Part shown: piece by piece, positions 46,387 to 58,812 of the stretch
Numbering within the stretch: position 1 is the stretch's first letter
Layout: each line of letters opens with the position of its first letter
NCBI RefSeq assembly: GCF_000204055.1
Contig: NW_006768781.1
Span: 337,246-401,245, forward strand
Origin: Melampsora larici-populina 98AG31
Taxonomy: Eukaryota > Basidiomycota > Pucciniomycetes > Pucciniales > Melampsoraceae
Reading direction: 5' to 3'
DNA: 64,000 bases
Notes under the pieces: model-generated
What the model saw: the letters and a program-made list of their open reading frames with translations, nothing else
Told to the model about the DNA's origin: nothing
The model's database searches: none
Position numbers and translations under genes: made by a program

Positions 46387-49300
46387 CTAATAATCGACTC
46401 CTTTTTGTAAGATATGATGTATAATACCAGTTCCAATCATCTTGATACTAGCCAATGTAGCATCAGTATCCATCACCACCAATGCTTTAGATGACGCGCT
46501 AGTCTTCGCAGGTTGATCTGATACTGGCTTTGTAAGGTAGTCATGATTATGCGTCTTCATTGTTTTCGGTACTAGTAGAAGTGGATTGAAAATTCCAGCT
46601 ATAGATGTACCACCAAGGGTGTCATAAAAGAACATGATGGTATCACCGTGCAGTCGCTATAGAAGAGAATAATGAGCAAATATATTCAATAGAGGGTCAA
46701 TAAACATCTGTTCCTTTGAGCAATTCATTCGAAATACAACACTAACCTGTAGTTCCTTGACAAACTCTGAAATAGGATCATCTCCAATCTCAATAGCAAG
46801 ACCAAGTGGGTCTACATTCTCATAAACCTGAAGTTGTAAAGACTGTTGTATCCGAGTCATAGCAGCTACATTCAAAACTAAATGAAAGTCATAATCTTCA
46901 GCTGGACTTTTAAAGATTGTTTGTACATCAAAATTTGAGGTTGGTTGATTCAGATTAGATTCAATAGCAGATAAAGAAGCTGAAGCTAAAGTTTGAATTC
47001 GATCAGCAACAATTCGGTGAGGTCGGATTTGATTCACAGTATTAAGATGAGGTTTGGTATTGGTCCAAAGCCAATCAGTACCATCCAAGTCTTCTTCTGT
47101 TACGATAAAATAAGTCGAATGATGAAAACCTGGATCCTTTTTACGTATTGATACGAAATTTTTAATGACTGACTTGACAGGAGTTTCAGGAAAGTGAGTG
47201 AGATTAGAAGTTCCAACACCTATTGAACTTTGAAGAGGTATCAAAAGTGGTTTCTCTCTCCATTTCCATTCTTTAATCAATTTCAAAAATCTTAGAAATC
47301 CAGTAGAACCAGTAGCAGGTGGTAATTGATCCTTTTCTAAAATTAAATATACAGCAGATGCTAATAATTCAACCATCTCAGTAGAGATCTGACTTGAAAG
47401 TAAATGTGATGCAATCCATCTTTTTATAATCCGAACCGTATAAGAAAATGATGGAAATCGTGTCTGAAGTGCAGCAATAGCATCGTGATGTTTTCGTAAC
47501 TTGATAAATTTCTTTCGAAAAGTCGCTAATGCTTCTAGAGCCATAGGTGATTCACCTTCACCTGCTGATTTACTATCAGCCACAGCTTTGGCTTGTAACA
47601 TTTCTTCTCGTTCGTAACATATCGAAAGTACAAATGCGTATCCCGTTGAATGTAAGACTTCTAATGCTACATTATCACTAATTGGTAATGCATCAGGGTC
47701 AAAGACAATCTCAGACTTGATCACATGTTTATTTCGAATCATTCCTTCCGAGATCTTAGCCAATAGTGCCGCTTTGATTTTTTGAATAGCTTCTAAATCT
47801 TCCGGCCATTTACCTGAACTTTCGAATTTTACTTGGCATGTCATTCCTGGTATATACTTTGAAGCATCAGCTTGATATCTATATCCTTTCATTTTTCGTG
47901 GGCCAGGTATGAAGACGGATGAGTATCGAAGATGCTCTGAAGTTGGCTGTACTGAAGTGATTGAAAGTGGTAAGAAATCGTCCTTGTTCAACTCCTTCAA
48001 ATCTTTTACAAACTCGTTAAAAGCTTTGATGACATTGGTGAATCCTAAGCATTTAGGGTCCTTTTCGTATATCTTCTCTACGTAATGAGGATGCTCTACA
48101 ATCAAATTATCGAATGTACCAATAAAATCCGATATGACTTGTTCCTTTTGATCGGCAAATCCTAATTTCTTGCTCAAAACCCAACGAATGATTTGCTGTA
48201 CAATCTTGAGTCGTTCTAGTGGATCAGATACTTCCCAACTAACACATTCTTCGATCGTACCATCTTGAAATCGTCTCAAATCACATTTATCACCCCAGAA
48301 TTCTCGAAAAGCCGCGGCTTCTATCGGTGATGTATCCGGAGAATGGCCGTGGGTAATGACATTGAAAGCCTGAGCAGGATTTAAAATCACACCGAGCTTC
48401 AAAGTTACATTATCCGCTGTAGTAGACGCGTTGGACCCACCCTCTATTGATCTCGTATGTTGTAAATCATTGATTAAAAAGCCGAATCCAGACAAGCGAT
48501 CTCCACAGGCCTTGTTGATTATTTCAGAAATTGCAAAAAGTGCCTCATTTGTATGTTTTCCTTCTAAATCTTGACAAATTCGTTTCGTATCCCGAGGTGA
48601 AAGCTGAACCATGAAGTGATAATCGAATGTACACGAAAAGCTCATCAGAGGTTTGAGGAAAAGTGAGTCGAAAACGTCATATCCAGATTTAAGAAGTGTT
48701 GAGGAATGCATGGCAGCTTGCTGAAGCTGTGGTTTGTTCAAGGATAACATCAGGGTACATCAGCTTCAAATTGACTACGGAGAAGATATGAAGAGGGGTC
48801 ATTCAATACCAGCTGAAGAGCGCCTGACGGTATATTTGCCAAAAGGTTGATCTGTCCAGTAGGATCAATGAGAACGTCACCGGTGCCAGCAAATTCACCC
48901 TCATCTACAAACTAAGCGCGCCAATGAAAGATTAGTAGCTAGCTAAAGTATCATTTTTGAAGCATGGCTGAGACTTACCGCACTAGATCCATCGATCGGC
49001 CTCATTCTGACTAATGAATTCGATTTCCATTTGGCTGACAGGCAAAAATGGAATTCCAATTAGTATACCTTCAAGTTTACGAATGGAATATAATCAATAT
49101 TACCTATCCATTCAATCACTTGTCGAAACAAGACTGTCGCATCAGATCCAACAGAAGACATAGGTTGAGCTCGCTTTTTTCCATTTTCATCTTCTCCAAC
49201 CAAAACATGAGCTACCAAGAAACTAATCAGCCAACCAAATCTTTCATACCCGAAAATCAAAGGAGGATCGGGTAACGAAGCTCCCGATGGATGGTAAAAG

Positions 49301-50446
49301 CCTCGTTGTTTGGCCCAAACTTTCATCAATCGACATGTTTTTACAAAACGCTGAATGATTTGTGCCAAGTTCACTAAAATATGAAAGATGAGCAAAGTGA
49401 ATAGATGTGCTGTCAAGTAGCACGGATTGATTGTAGCGTGGTGTAGGTTTCTGTGGAGGTTTGAGATTTGCTCGTGTAGGAGATAGTCTCGCGGGTGAAA
49501 AGACTGTGCTGGGGTATGATGGGATCAATCTGATCGAAGGTCTAAAGTTTGCGGATGGCATAGCTCCATTTGGCTTGAGTAACAAAATTGGCTTGGATGC
49601 GTCATTATGTAGATTGACATATGACATATCGAAGTGGCCTGCAAATGATGATGATGACAAGGAGACGGCCAAGTACGCTAGATAATGAGCCCGTTTATGA
49701 AAGTATCGGTTCGATAAGTAGTCCTTTTCTTGCAATATATCCTGAAAGAGGACGTATGCGAATCAAAATCCCGATCTCGATTAGTTTCAAAGCATTCAGA
49801 GGCTGGAAAGACTGTCAAGACTCACACCGGGCATTTCAACCATCAAATCTATACAATTGAACCGCCCCTTACCTTTGGCAAGCTTGACACCAGTTTGCAT
49901 GATCCAACTACCAACGACTTTGATATCTTGAGGCGCTTTGAAAGTAAAACTCCATTGTACAGTTTCCTTTGGATCTTCAAAAGGTAAACCGATACCTAAT
50001 GTTTGTAATCTTTTTCTTGAATCCTCAAGTGAAGTTTTTTCTATTGTTGGAATAGAAAGTAAATGCGATCTTAGAGTACCGAGGAGATCGACGAGTTCTA
50101 GACTTTTATTGTGAGGAAGACTGGTAGATTCTAAAAGCGAAGATACCTGCAGTGAAAAGCGAGTTAGTTTCAGTATGAAGATGAGAAAATATATGTGTTT
50201 GTCGATCAAAGTGTAACAAACCTGTAGAGGAAATGTGACCCCAGAAGCTGGACTGCATGCCGCTATCATGTCATCCAAGTCTGTTTCAGTATAAGTGGGT
50301 TTCGTGGCTGCCTTTGTAGGAGCTTTGGGATCTGAGACATCTTGATTTTGCGATCCAGTATCTTGGTTTGGTATAGAAGGACTTCCGTCCGTGAGAGGGT
50401 CCTTGGCCGCTGTGGAAGTCTTTTTGTGCTTGGTCTCAATGGCCAT
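46387..50446 (-). CDS. UTP22: UTP22/NOL6 (Nrap) U3 snoRNP-associated protein, seven exons, one apparent frameshift
   Basis: Model: complement of join(46387..46656, 46747..48720, 48810..48911, 48979..49034, 49104..49741, 49826..50146, 50222..50446), about 1194 aa. UTP22 works in the nucleolus in the UTP-C module of the small-subunit processome during 18S rRNA maturation. Motifs: EKDYLSNRYFHKRAHYLAYL, TPRYNQSVLLDS, CRLMKVWAKQRGFYHPSG, IDPTGQINLLANIPSGALQL, FREFWGDKCDLRRFQDGTIE (the Nrap signature) and LPPATGSTGFLRFLKLIKEW. All introns are GT-AG. In exon 3 the frame changes by one base between about 49350 and 49440, and conserved sequence continues in the new frame. This is either a sequence or assembly error or a real mutation. 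Length and order match the family. Confidence 0.85.
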
Positions 50447-51117
50447 CTGAAGTCTTGTTCGTTCGGATTGGTGTCACTGGAGCTAGAGTGAAAAAATACG
50501 GATGCAAGTCGTCAGTAGATTCTTCTTGATAGCCTCAGCTTCGTGGAAAGACCTCTGAGAAAGACGTACCTAATTTCCAGAGAAATGTGTTTGAGACGAA
50601 TCTGGAGTTCAACTTTTTTGTGCAAAAGTCTGGTGAAAAAAATTACATATACATAGAAAACTGTGTGTAGCGCTGCGGGAAGGGTCACCTGTACATAGTA
50701 CCGGGCAGAGACCGTGCTAGTACTCGATGAAATCGGTCTTTTATTTGATCTTCACGAATCATCACCACCTCGGTTGATATCTAGAGATAGGATTTCCTGA
50801 GCACCAGATCCATGTTTTAACCACATCGAAGAAGCTCTAGCATTGGCTCGGTTTTCATAATATTCATAAAACATATCATACCAATTCAACCAAGTGGGCA
50901 AGCCAAGAATGAATATATCGTCCTTGTGAGCTACTTCGAGAGTTGATGTTTCTGCAGTCACAAATTGGAAGCAACAATTCATCTACGTCTTCCAGACTTT
51001 AAAGATCAGGGATCATGTGATGGATTTGTCCAGACTTTCCAAAGGGAAGATATAGCGAATTCTGCAAGTCAAACCTACCTTCTACTTTTTTGCTCCTTGG
51101 GATCAAATTTGCAGTGG
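50447..51117. other. Intergenic block; start of the locally repeated region
   Basis: Bases 50840-51115 are similar to 59270-59600 (shared CACAAATTGGAAG/CGCAAATTGGAAG, CTTCTTCGATG and GACTTTCC..GGGAAG blocks). A minus-strand frame 50752-50982 (starting ATG at 50982, containing TWLNWYDMFYEYYENRANAR) is open here and decayed in the other copy, so it could be the remaining exon of a duplicated gene. No family recognised. Confidence 0.4.
50752..50982 (-). CDS. Possible exon of an unrecognised gene, partly conserved in a second copy
   Basis: 76 codons from ATG 50982: MNCCFQFVTAETSTLEVAHK, then TWLNWYDMFYEYYENRANAR and MWLKHGSGAQEILSLDI. The homologous DNA at 59270-59460 has several stops in this frame. 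Good ATG and composition argue for coding, but no domain is visible, the product is short, and the open frame could be chance. Confidence 0.25.
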   Translation of the reverse strand: MNCCFQFVTAETSTLEVAHKDDIFILGLPTWLNWYDMFYEYYENRANARASSMWLKHGSGAQEILSLDINRGGDDS

Positions 51118-51420
51118 TACAGTCGAACCCGCGCAGATGTATACCCGCGCACGTGCATAATCAGTCAAAATGCATAGGTGTCGGCCTCCACGCAGCTGGT
51201 GCGGGCTAAAAAAGATTTTAACTGCATAATGCATAATGCATAGGCTTTGGGCGAAAAAATCAGATGTTGGAAGTGGGAATGCATAGGCAAAACCCACGGA
51301 TATGCTGGTGATACTAACAAAAAATTGAAGAAGCAGAGTATGAATTCCTAATGCAAAGTGATATCACCCACATCACTTGTGCTTTTGATTCTGTAAAACT
51401 GTGTATCACATTTCTTCGTC

Positions 51421-53724
51421 ATGTCTGCTACTGAAGGTGATGAACCCTCCTTGGGTATCCAATCACTCAGATTTGATAGTTCTTCTCCAATTCATGCCAC
51501 ACGTATTGGTAACATAATTTATCTTGCACCATCACCACTTAAGCCTGCTGATTTCCCGCCAGACTTAATTTCAGAAGAGCACGAATTACATCTCCTTGAG
51601 AAAGGTCTCACAAAGCTTAAAGATGACAACCAAGAACGTAGTGATCAACTCGAATCCCGCAAAGAAGCTGGCAAAACTTTAAGCCGTGAAGACGAAGAAT
51701 GGCTTGATGATAATGGAAACTTAATCACCGAGCAAGTTGTCGTAGATAGTTTTTTAGACCTTGAAGAAAGGAGCCCCTGTCTTATGTATTCTTATCAGTT
51801 TGAAGCTTTACAATCTATCATTATGTCTTATCAATCTATCCTCTCTGAAGCTACCAAAACGAAGATGAACAATAAAAAAAAAATCGGATTACTCAAGGTA
51901 CAATCTCGACTCGCCAAACCAGTCCAATCTGCACGATCCAACCGCACTAAATCAAGTTTGAAGCAAAGTCTCACCTATAGTCAGCGTGTTGAGGTACTCG
52001 ACTGGTATCATGCCAATGGAAAAATTCAAACAAAGACATTCAAGCATTTCTCTTTATTGTATCCAGATATGGGAGTCAGCCAGCCTAACATAAGCCGATG
52101 GGTCAAGGACGAAACACGAATCCAAGAGACAGCTTCAACTGTCAGTGGAAAAACTAAGCGTAAAATGGATGTCAAGTTTCCTAAGGTTGAAGAACTACTC
52201 GTAACCTGGGTCCGTGCATGCGAAAACAGTGGTCAATTTGTGACCGGAGACCAGATCAGGGAGAAGTGGAATGAGTTTGCTCGGCTTGATAAGATCCAGA
52301 GTAAAGATTGGCTCACCTTGACTAATGGATGGCTCGATGGTTTCAAGGCCCGACACAACCTTCAACAAATCAAACGGCACGGCGAGGCTGCATCAGCCAG
52401 TCCAGAGTTGGTCAAAGCTGAGCAAGAGCGTGTCTGCAAGATCACTGCTATGTACAAACCATGCGACATTTATAATATGGATGAGACAGGACTTTTCTAT
52501 GCGTGAGTCGATTGCTTTAAATATGATACTTTTCACTCCTTTATGTTCTATTCTTCACGTTTCTTAATTCTTAATCTATTTTCTTACATTCAGGATGCCT
52601 CCCGATCGTGGTTTAGCAACTCATGCAAGTGCTGGTGTAAAAGGAGCAAAGGCTTGTTTGACAATCGTATGTGTTGCAAACGCTGATGGAAGCGACAAGT
52701 GTCACCTTACAATTATCGGTCAATGGAAATCACCACGATGCTTCAATAAGAAGTCGCCATCCGATCTCGGAATCGATTATTATTTCAACAAGACCTCATG
52801 GATGACCTCTGTCATCTTTGAGATGTGGATTACCAAGTGGGATCGCGAGCTTCGAGCCAAAGGGAGAACCATACTACTGTTACTTGATAATTTTTCTGGT
52901 CACACTGTACCAGCAAACCTTCTCACAAACATCCGACTTGAATTCTTCACCCCAAATCTCACTGCGCATGTTCAACCACTCGACGCGGGAATCATTCATG
53001 CATTTACATGCCACTATCGCAAGAGATTCTTAAATCGCGCCTTCAGACGACTCAATGACGATACAACCTCCAAGAAGGTTTATGACATCGACATTCTCAC
53101 CGCTGCACGCCTTGCAAAATTTGCTTGGCATTCGCTTACTTGCGAAACGATTAAAAATTGTTGGGGGCACTCTGGAATCATCGACTTCAAAGACGATGTT
53201 GTGTAGGTCTTCTTTTTTCTGACCGTCTTTTCTTTCTCTAGCACTTCCTTCTGAATATCTTCTTATTTTACATTACTTATAGCCTTCCTGTTAACGATCG
53301 AGACAACTTCCCCATGCCAGATGGCATAAACCTTGAAGAAGATTTGCAACGTCTTCAAGATGCGGGCCTTCTCTCCAGCAGGAACCGAATGTCCATCTCC
53401 GAGCTATTGAACCCTGAAGACGAAACTCCCGACTTTTCCACCACTTTAACTGCCGAAGACGTCTTTGCTCTAGTCGATCCCTCCAAAGACACAGATGATG
53501 TAGACGATGATGAGCCTCAACCTGTACCTACGACTGCTGATGCTTTGGCAGCTGTACACATCATTTTATCTCATCTCAAGGGGACTGGTACAGCTGTTGG
53601 TCTCAAATTGGACCATCCCTTGCAAAAGTATGCTGAGATGCTCGAATCCAAATCGTTTTTTGGCAACAAAAAACAAGTGGCCATCACTGATTTTTTCAAG
53701 CGGATCCCTATGGCTGATCCTTGA
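51421..53724 (+). CDS. pogo/Tigger-like transposase (CENP-B-type HTH plus DDE_1), three exons, intact
   Basis: Model: join(51421..52502, 52594..53202, 53283..53724), 710 aa, introns of 91 and 80 bases, all GT-AG and in frame. It cuts and pastes the element by binding its ends. Domains: acidic N-terminus; psq-type HTH (SYSQRVEVLDWYHANGKIQT, about 180-235); CENP-B-type HTH (KFPKVEELLVTWVRACENSG; GWLDGFKARHNLQQIKRHG, about 255-320); DDE_1 core with Asp354 in YNMDETGLFY, Asp459 in LLLLDNFSGH and Asp491 in HVQPLDAGII, giving a DDD triad with 31 residues between the last two. The C-terminus has AAVHIILSHLKGTGTAVGLK and a Phe/Lys-rich tail. No stop or frameshift, so the protein may be active. Confidence 0.92.
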
Positions 53725-53990
53725 ATCTCTGTGTATCCTTTCTCCAGAAGCGTCCTCACAGATGTTTGTTTTTATATCATCTTTATACAATTGTACTGAA
53801 GGAAAAACCGACCTCGAAGAGAGTCGTTTTTGTTTCATTTTATACATATACATATGCACGATTATACTCTAAAAAGATGGCCTCGAGAATAATCGTTTTT
53901 GTTTCTTTTTTACCCAATACATACCATCGTCGTGCCATACGAGATCCACCTTAACGCATAAAATCATGCAATTATAGCCCACTTTATAAA

Positions 53991-55423
53991 TTATGGTGTA
54001 CGTGTAGACTCATACTGACATATAAACATGACATGGGTAAAACATGTAATTTTTCCATGTCATGTTTGGTCAAAATTCATCCCCAAGCCAAATACCGTAC
54101 GACACGACTCATACTGACACACATCGACATGGATTTTTGATTTACAAATCCCGTGTCGTAACATGAGTCATGGCGGACGGTCTGATGGCCGAGAAGTGCC
54201 ATACTGACAAAAACATGACACCATCTTGCATCTAATAGCTTTACCCGATTCACCACCGGTACACAGTCAACCGTTCCCACCTACCAACTCAAACATTCCC
54301 TCCTTCACTTTTGTTTCTTTGAGTAAGTATTTCAACTCCTTCTATCTTTGAAGTACTCACAATATTCAACTTGGAACTCATCAATTTTCCATCAAAAGTC
54401 ACTTTCTTTCAATCGCTTTCATCCGATTCAATCAAAATCAATCGTTTTCATCCGATTCAATCGAAATCAATTGTTTTCATCCAATTCAATCGAAATCGAT
54501 TGCTTTCATCTGATCCAATCGATATCGATCATTTCCAGACTCCATCTGATCCAATCAAAATCGATTGTCTCCATCTGATTCACCTAAACTCAATCATCTC
54601 AACTGTTCATCATTCAATCAAACCAAATTACACTAAATCTTTAGTTTCTAATCAAAACAATCAAAACAAGCCATCTCATTTATTAAATTCAAAACAATTC
54701 ATTTCAATTTCTTCAAATTAATGCAACTTTTTTATCTTTAGATTCATCCATTTAAATCACAATGATGATGTGAGATAAAACTTAATTCTTTCTTCCATGA
54801 TGGTCAGATACCAGTACACGCAGAAGTCTCACAGGCCAATTTGATAGAGGATGGAATCAGATCTTGCATGTTCATTCTTCACTATGTGAATGTGGAACTA
54901 CTTGATCTCCATTCCTCTATCAAATTGGTTTTGGATCATGATGATTCACGGTCACTGCTGAGGTTCAACTGTACCTGTCCTCCCCAAGACTGGGTTGGCT
55001 TCACGCACCAGATTCCTTTTGATGGAAAATTGATGAGTTCCAAGTTGAATATTGTGAGTACTTCAAAGATAGAAGGAGTTGAAATACTTACTCAAAGAAA
55101 CAAAAGTGAAGGAGGGAATGTTTGAGTTGGTAGGTGGGAACGGTTGACTATGTACCGGTGGTGAATCAGGTAAAGCTATTAGATGCAAGATGGTGTCATG
55201 TTTTTGTCAGTATGGCACTTCTCGGCCATCAGACCGTCCGCCATGACTCATGTTACGACACGGTTTTTTTAAATCAAAAATCCATGTCGATGTGTGTCAG
55301 TATGAGTCGTGTCGTACGGTATTTGGCTCGGGGATGAATTTCAACCAAACATGACATGGAAAAATTACATGTTTTACCCATGTCATGTTTATATGTCAGT
55401 ATGAGTCTACACGTACACCATAA
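53991..55423. mobile_element. 1433-bp TIR element with 408-bp arms nested in the pogo transposon
   Basis: The arms 53991-54398 and 55016-55423 are inverted copies of equal length with few mismatches, starting TTATGGTGTACGTGTAGACTC-like (left). Flanked by TAAA (53987-53990, 55424-55427), a likely 4-bp duplication. The centre (54399-55015) has a degenerate minisatellite and no convincing gene. Transposase source unknown. Confidence 0.8.
54415..54590. repeat. Degenerate ~30-base minisatellite (TTTTCATCCGATTCAATCG type)
   Basis: Six imperfect tandem units of the form CATCCGATTCAATCGAAATC with drift (CAATTC, CATCTGATCCAATC). Lies just inside the left arm of the nested TIR element. Confidence 0.7.
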
Positions 55424-55590
55424 TAAATGCATAACATTATGCATTTTGGGGGTGTAGGTCCAAAAGTATAACCCGTCTAAATGCATAGCAAAATCGGTCG
55501 CCCCAATTTATGCATTTGCGCGGGTTCGACTGTATGCACTTCAGCCCCTGTCAAGAGTCGGATCGTCTTGTGATTCTAGGCGCTAATTTA

Positions 55591-57270
55591 TTACCTTTGC
55601 TAAAAAGCTTGGCCCGATCGAGAAAAAATAAAAAATAAATAGACCCAAATTTCGCCGCAGCAGTCACAACGCAGCAGAGAGAAAAGTGGGTGCCTTCCAA
55701 TCCATTCCATCCGTTTGATTCCTCCGCTGATGCCAAAAAATTTTCGTCCAATCCCAGTCAATCACTTCGTTTTCCTCACCAAACTCAACTCAGTCCCTTG
55801 TTGCTTCTCGCATTCTGGAAATGTGTCTCTCCACTGTGGACAATTGATTGATGGTCTGTGTAAGAAAAAAGGTACATTTTTTTGCTTCAATTCCTCCCAT
55901 TTGTCTCTTCAGTGCATTCCATTCAACCTACTGATAATCTCCAATATCCTTTCTAGGCATCCTTCTCCCATCCTTACCACCATACTGTCCCAAAGGTATC
56001 GATTTTGGAGTCAATGTGTTGAAGTTTAGAACTGTAGTTAGAGAAGATTGTCATTGTATAGGAATTAGAATCAATGAATCCTAGATAAGATTGGTGTAAA
56101 AATTGAAATCCTTTTACTCTTCTTCATAGGATCACGAGCAAATCGATCAATTTTGATCTTGTTCAAAAAAATGAGTCTCTAGATTACACCAGAGAGTTGA
56201 GATTGTTCACAATCTCTCCCATAGGAACACAGGAAGCTCAATCGGTTTTTATCGATCAAACCACTTGATTTTTGATCGGTAAAAACCAATCAAAAGCAGA
56301 GATCATTGTCCATCTTGTTCATAGGATCATAGACAATTTGAGTAGGTTTGGATGACTTCAAACCCAATAATATCTTACTTGTCATCGTCCTCATAAGATA
56401 TTTGAGATTGCTCTCAACTCATGATCATCGGATTGTCTCATGAGTCATAGGAGAATCAATTGGGAATTGACTGGTTTTGATATTGTTCATGACCAATCAA
56501 TCATTTTGATGATCTCAATCACCTTGAAAACTGACACACATTTTGAATATCTTTCATAAGATATTCAATCTCAGACTTTTGTTATGCAGCAGAGCATGGC
56601 ACTGGACAGGTTGAAGATATGTAAGATACATCTCATTCAACTTGGCCTTTTTCTCAGATTAGCAGAGTAGTCGTAAGGATCATAAAAGCTTCAACATCAA
56701 TCCTTAATTTCATGTGTTAACAAATGCTTGTTATCGACATAGGAGGAACAGTGTGAAAAGCTTCACATAACAAATGATCCGTTGGACCGGATTTGACCTA
56801 CATAGTGACTAAAACATGTGATCTCTGAACATCAAACTTCAACACATTGACTCCAAAATCGATACCTTTGGGACAGTATGGTGGTAAGGATGGGAGAAGG
56901 ATGCCTAGAAAGGATATTGGAGATTATCAGTAGGTTGAATGGAATGCACTGAAGAGACAAATGGGAGGAATTGAAGCAAAAAAATGTACCTTTTTTCTTA
57001 CACAGACCATCAATCAATTGTCCACAGTGGAGAGACACATTTCCAGGATGCGAGAAGCAACAAGGGACTGAGTTGAGTTTGGTGAGGAAAACAAAGTGAT
57101 CGACTGGGATTTGACGAAAATTTTTTGGCGTCAGCGGAGGAATCAAACGGATGGAATGGATTGGAAGGCACCCACTTTTCTCTCTGCTGCGTTGTGACTG
57201 CTGCGGCGAAATTCGGGTCTATTTATTTTTTATTTTTTCTCGATCGGGCCAAGCTTTTTAGCAAAAGTAA
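55591..57270. mobile_element. 1680-bp TIR element with 437-bp arms, TA target duplication
   Basis: Left end TTACCTTTGCTAAAAAGC; the right end is its inverse with one change. Arms 55591-56027 and 56834-57270 are equal in length and nearly identical. Flanked by TA at 55589-55590 and 57271-57272. The same open frame appears on opposite strands in both arms (55715-56029 and 56832-57146), a consequence of the inverted repeat rather than a gene. The ends match the LTR-inserted element at 30571 over 16 bases, so both belong to one superfamily. Interior 56028-56833 is non-coding. Confidence 0.88.
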
Positions 57271-57272
57271 TA

Positions 57273-57640
57273 CCTCCAGTCTCGCACTGAAGACGTTCAA
57301 TTGGAGATTGATGTTATCAAGCGATCAAAGCTTCCCGTAGCACCATTCTCTCAGTTCAAAATTGATATCCGAACCTGAAACACTTTTCATCTAGCGGAGG
57401 AAGCCTTACAGTCATGCCCTAGCACGTGTAGAACAATTCTCCCAATGACAGATTAATCAAGGTCTCAGTAAGGTTTGCGACACGAGTAGAGTGATGTCAG
57501 GTGATGTCTCACTTCTTTTGGATGAAATTATGAATCGAAATTGACATCATACAAAGGGTATCGAATTCATTACGACTTGACTTTCTCCCTCAAAGTCCTT
57601 TGATCATAGGCGTAATTGTTTTATGAGGAAAATCATTTGA
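57273..57640. promoter_or_regulatory. Upstream region of oxygenase-like gene copy 1, repeated upstream of copy 2
   Basis: Bases 57300-57530 match 61310-61570 in order: ATGTTATCAAGCGATCAAAG, GTAGCACCATTCTC, CCGAACCTGAAACACTTT, CAAGGTCTCA, then TTTGCGACACGAGTAGAGTG and ATGTCTCACTT. This is presumably the promoter and leader of both paralogues. Confidence 0.5.
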
Positions 57641-58812
57641 ATGCATTCACCTTCGTTTCGAACATTGATATTTTTCGTCATTTTTGTCGCTCTTTTATAA
57701 ACTGTAGAGATATCTCAAAACGAGAACTGAAGAGTCTGTGTCCATTTACTTGTTCCAAAACTTCGAACTCATCATTCTCAATGCTAACTCAGATTTGGAT
57801 CAACACGGATGGCCATTCTTTGATCAGATCCCAAAACAGTCTTGGGAGACGTGTTCCTTTATGAAGGGGATAAAGCAACCAATGAATATACTGTCGATTA
57901 TTCAAAAATCATTGAAGTACCTCTTCAAGACCTTCGAACTACAGCAGAAGAACTGGATCTACATACTCATGGCTTCACTTGGGTTCCCAAACGACATGTC
58001 CCTGGAATCGAAAAAATGAAAGAATTCTCTGATGAACACTATCTTGCCTTGAAAGAAGATTCGGTTCAGCTTGTAAAAAAAATGTAAGAAGCTATCTCAG
58101 TGTCTTCAAAGATCACAAGTTGAAGCTCACATTGAATTACAATCTTTAGGACAGGAGCAAAATTGGCAGTCGCTTTGAATCTCTTCATAGAGATCACAAC
58201 TCACTGGAATCATCAATATCATTTCCAGTGATTCACTCTGACATGTCAGCAGAGGGGGCCCTATTTACGAAAGGCTTAGCACAAGAAAAGTTTTTGAAAT
58301 CAGTTGATCCAGAGGAGGTTAAATTTGGAAAGCACTTACAGCTAGGAGGTGAAAACGTTGTAATCTACAATGTTTGGAGGCCGATCCGTAGAGTTCATGA
58401 CATTCCTCTTGGTATCTGCAAATGGGATTCAGTCTCCCAAGAAGATGTTTTAGATTGGGGAATCTTACCAACATACGTTGCAAACACTGTTCAGGCATGG
58501 AAATATAGAAAAGGTCAAAGTTGGTTTTACTTAAGTAAACAGAGACCTGACGAGGTTTATGTATTTATGCAACATGATAGTCGGGCACCTAATTCACATG
58601 GGATTAATGTTCCACACGCTTCATTTTCTTTCAGAGAAGATTTCGGCAAACGAGCTACTCGAATGAGTTTTGAGTCAGTGGTATATGCGATCGTCGATCC
58701 AGCTCCGCTTGAAGTTGTTGATGCAGCCTCAGTTGAACTCGTTGATCCGGCCTCACCTGAAACAATGTTATCAAGATGGACTAAGCAAGTCAAATCATTA
58801 TGGAAAGAATGA
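57641..58812 (+). pseudogene. CmcJ/AsaB-type oxygenase-like gene copy 1, frameshifted
   Basis: Same exon layout as the intact paralogue at 61677. Exon 1 (from ATG 57641, MHSPSFRTLIFFVIFVALL) hits a stop in the signal-peptide region where the paralogue stays open. Exon 2 (about 57832-58083) is open: LGDVFLYEGDKATNEYTVDY, LHTHGFTWVPKRHVPGIEKM. Exon 3 starts at 58150 but, against the paralogue, lacks one base near 58174, so the correct frame resumes only afterwards: FPVIHSDMSAEGALF, ENVVIYNVWRPIRRVHDIPL, GQSWFYLSKQRPDEVYVFMQ, VPHASFSFREDF. The two lesions make a complete product unlikely. The C-terminus carries extra Ala/Val/Asp/Pro repeats (DPAPLEVVDAASVELVDPAS) absent from the paralogue. Confidence 0.75.

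Larger units (their letters stand above)
51120..55532 (+). mobile_element. Full-length pogo/Fot1-type DNA transposon with TA target duplication
   Basis: Ends are CAGTCGAACCCGCGCAGATG (left) and CAGTCGAACCCGCGCAAATG (right, inverted). TA flanks both ends (51118-51119 and 55533-55534). Near both ends ATGCATA motifs recur, likely transposase binding sites. It encodes an apparently intact transposase (51421-53724). The 3' part is enlarged by a nested 1433-bp TIR element (53991-55423); without it the transposon is about 3.0 kb. Related repeats at 59560 and 61205 show the surrounding sequence without the insertion. Confidence 0.92.

Noticed and set aside
54077..55337. 67-codon frames at 54077-54280 (minus) and 55134-55337 (plus)
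   Set aside because: They lie in the two inverted arms of the nested element and mirror each other; no evidence of coding.
55715..57146. Identical 104-codon frames on opposite strands (55715-56029 and 56832-57146)
   Set aside because: They are mirror images created by the 437-bp inverted arms of one TIR element; no start context, domain or codon pattern supports a gene.
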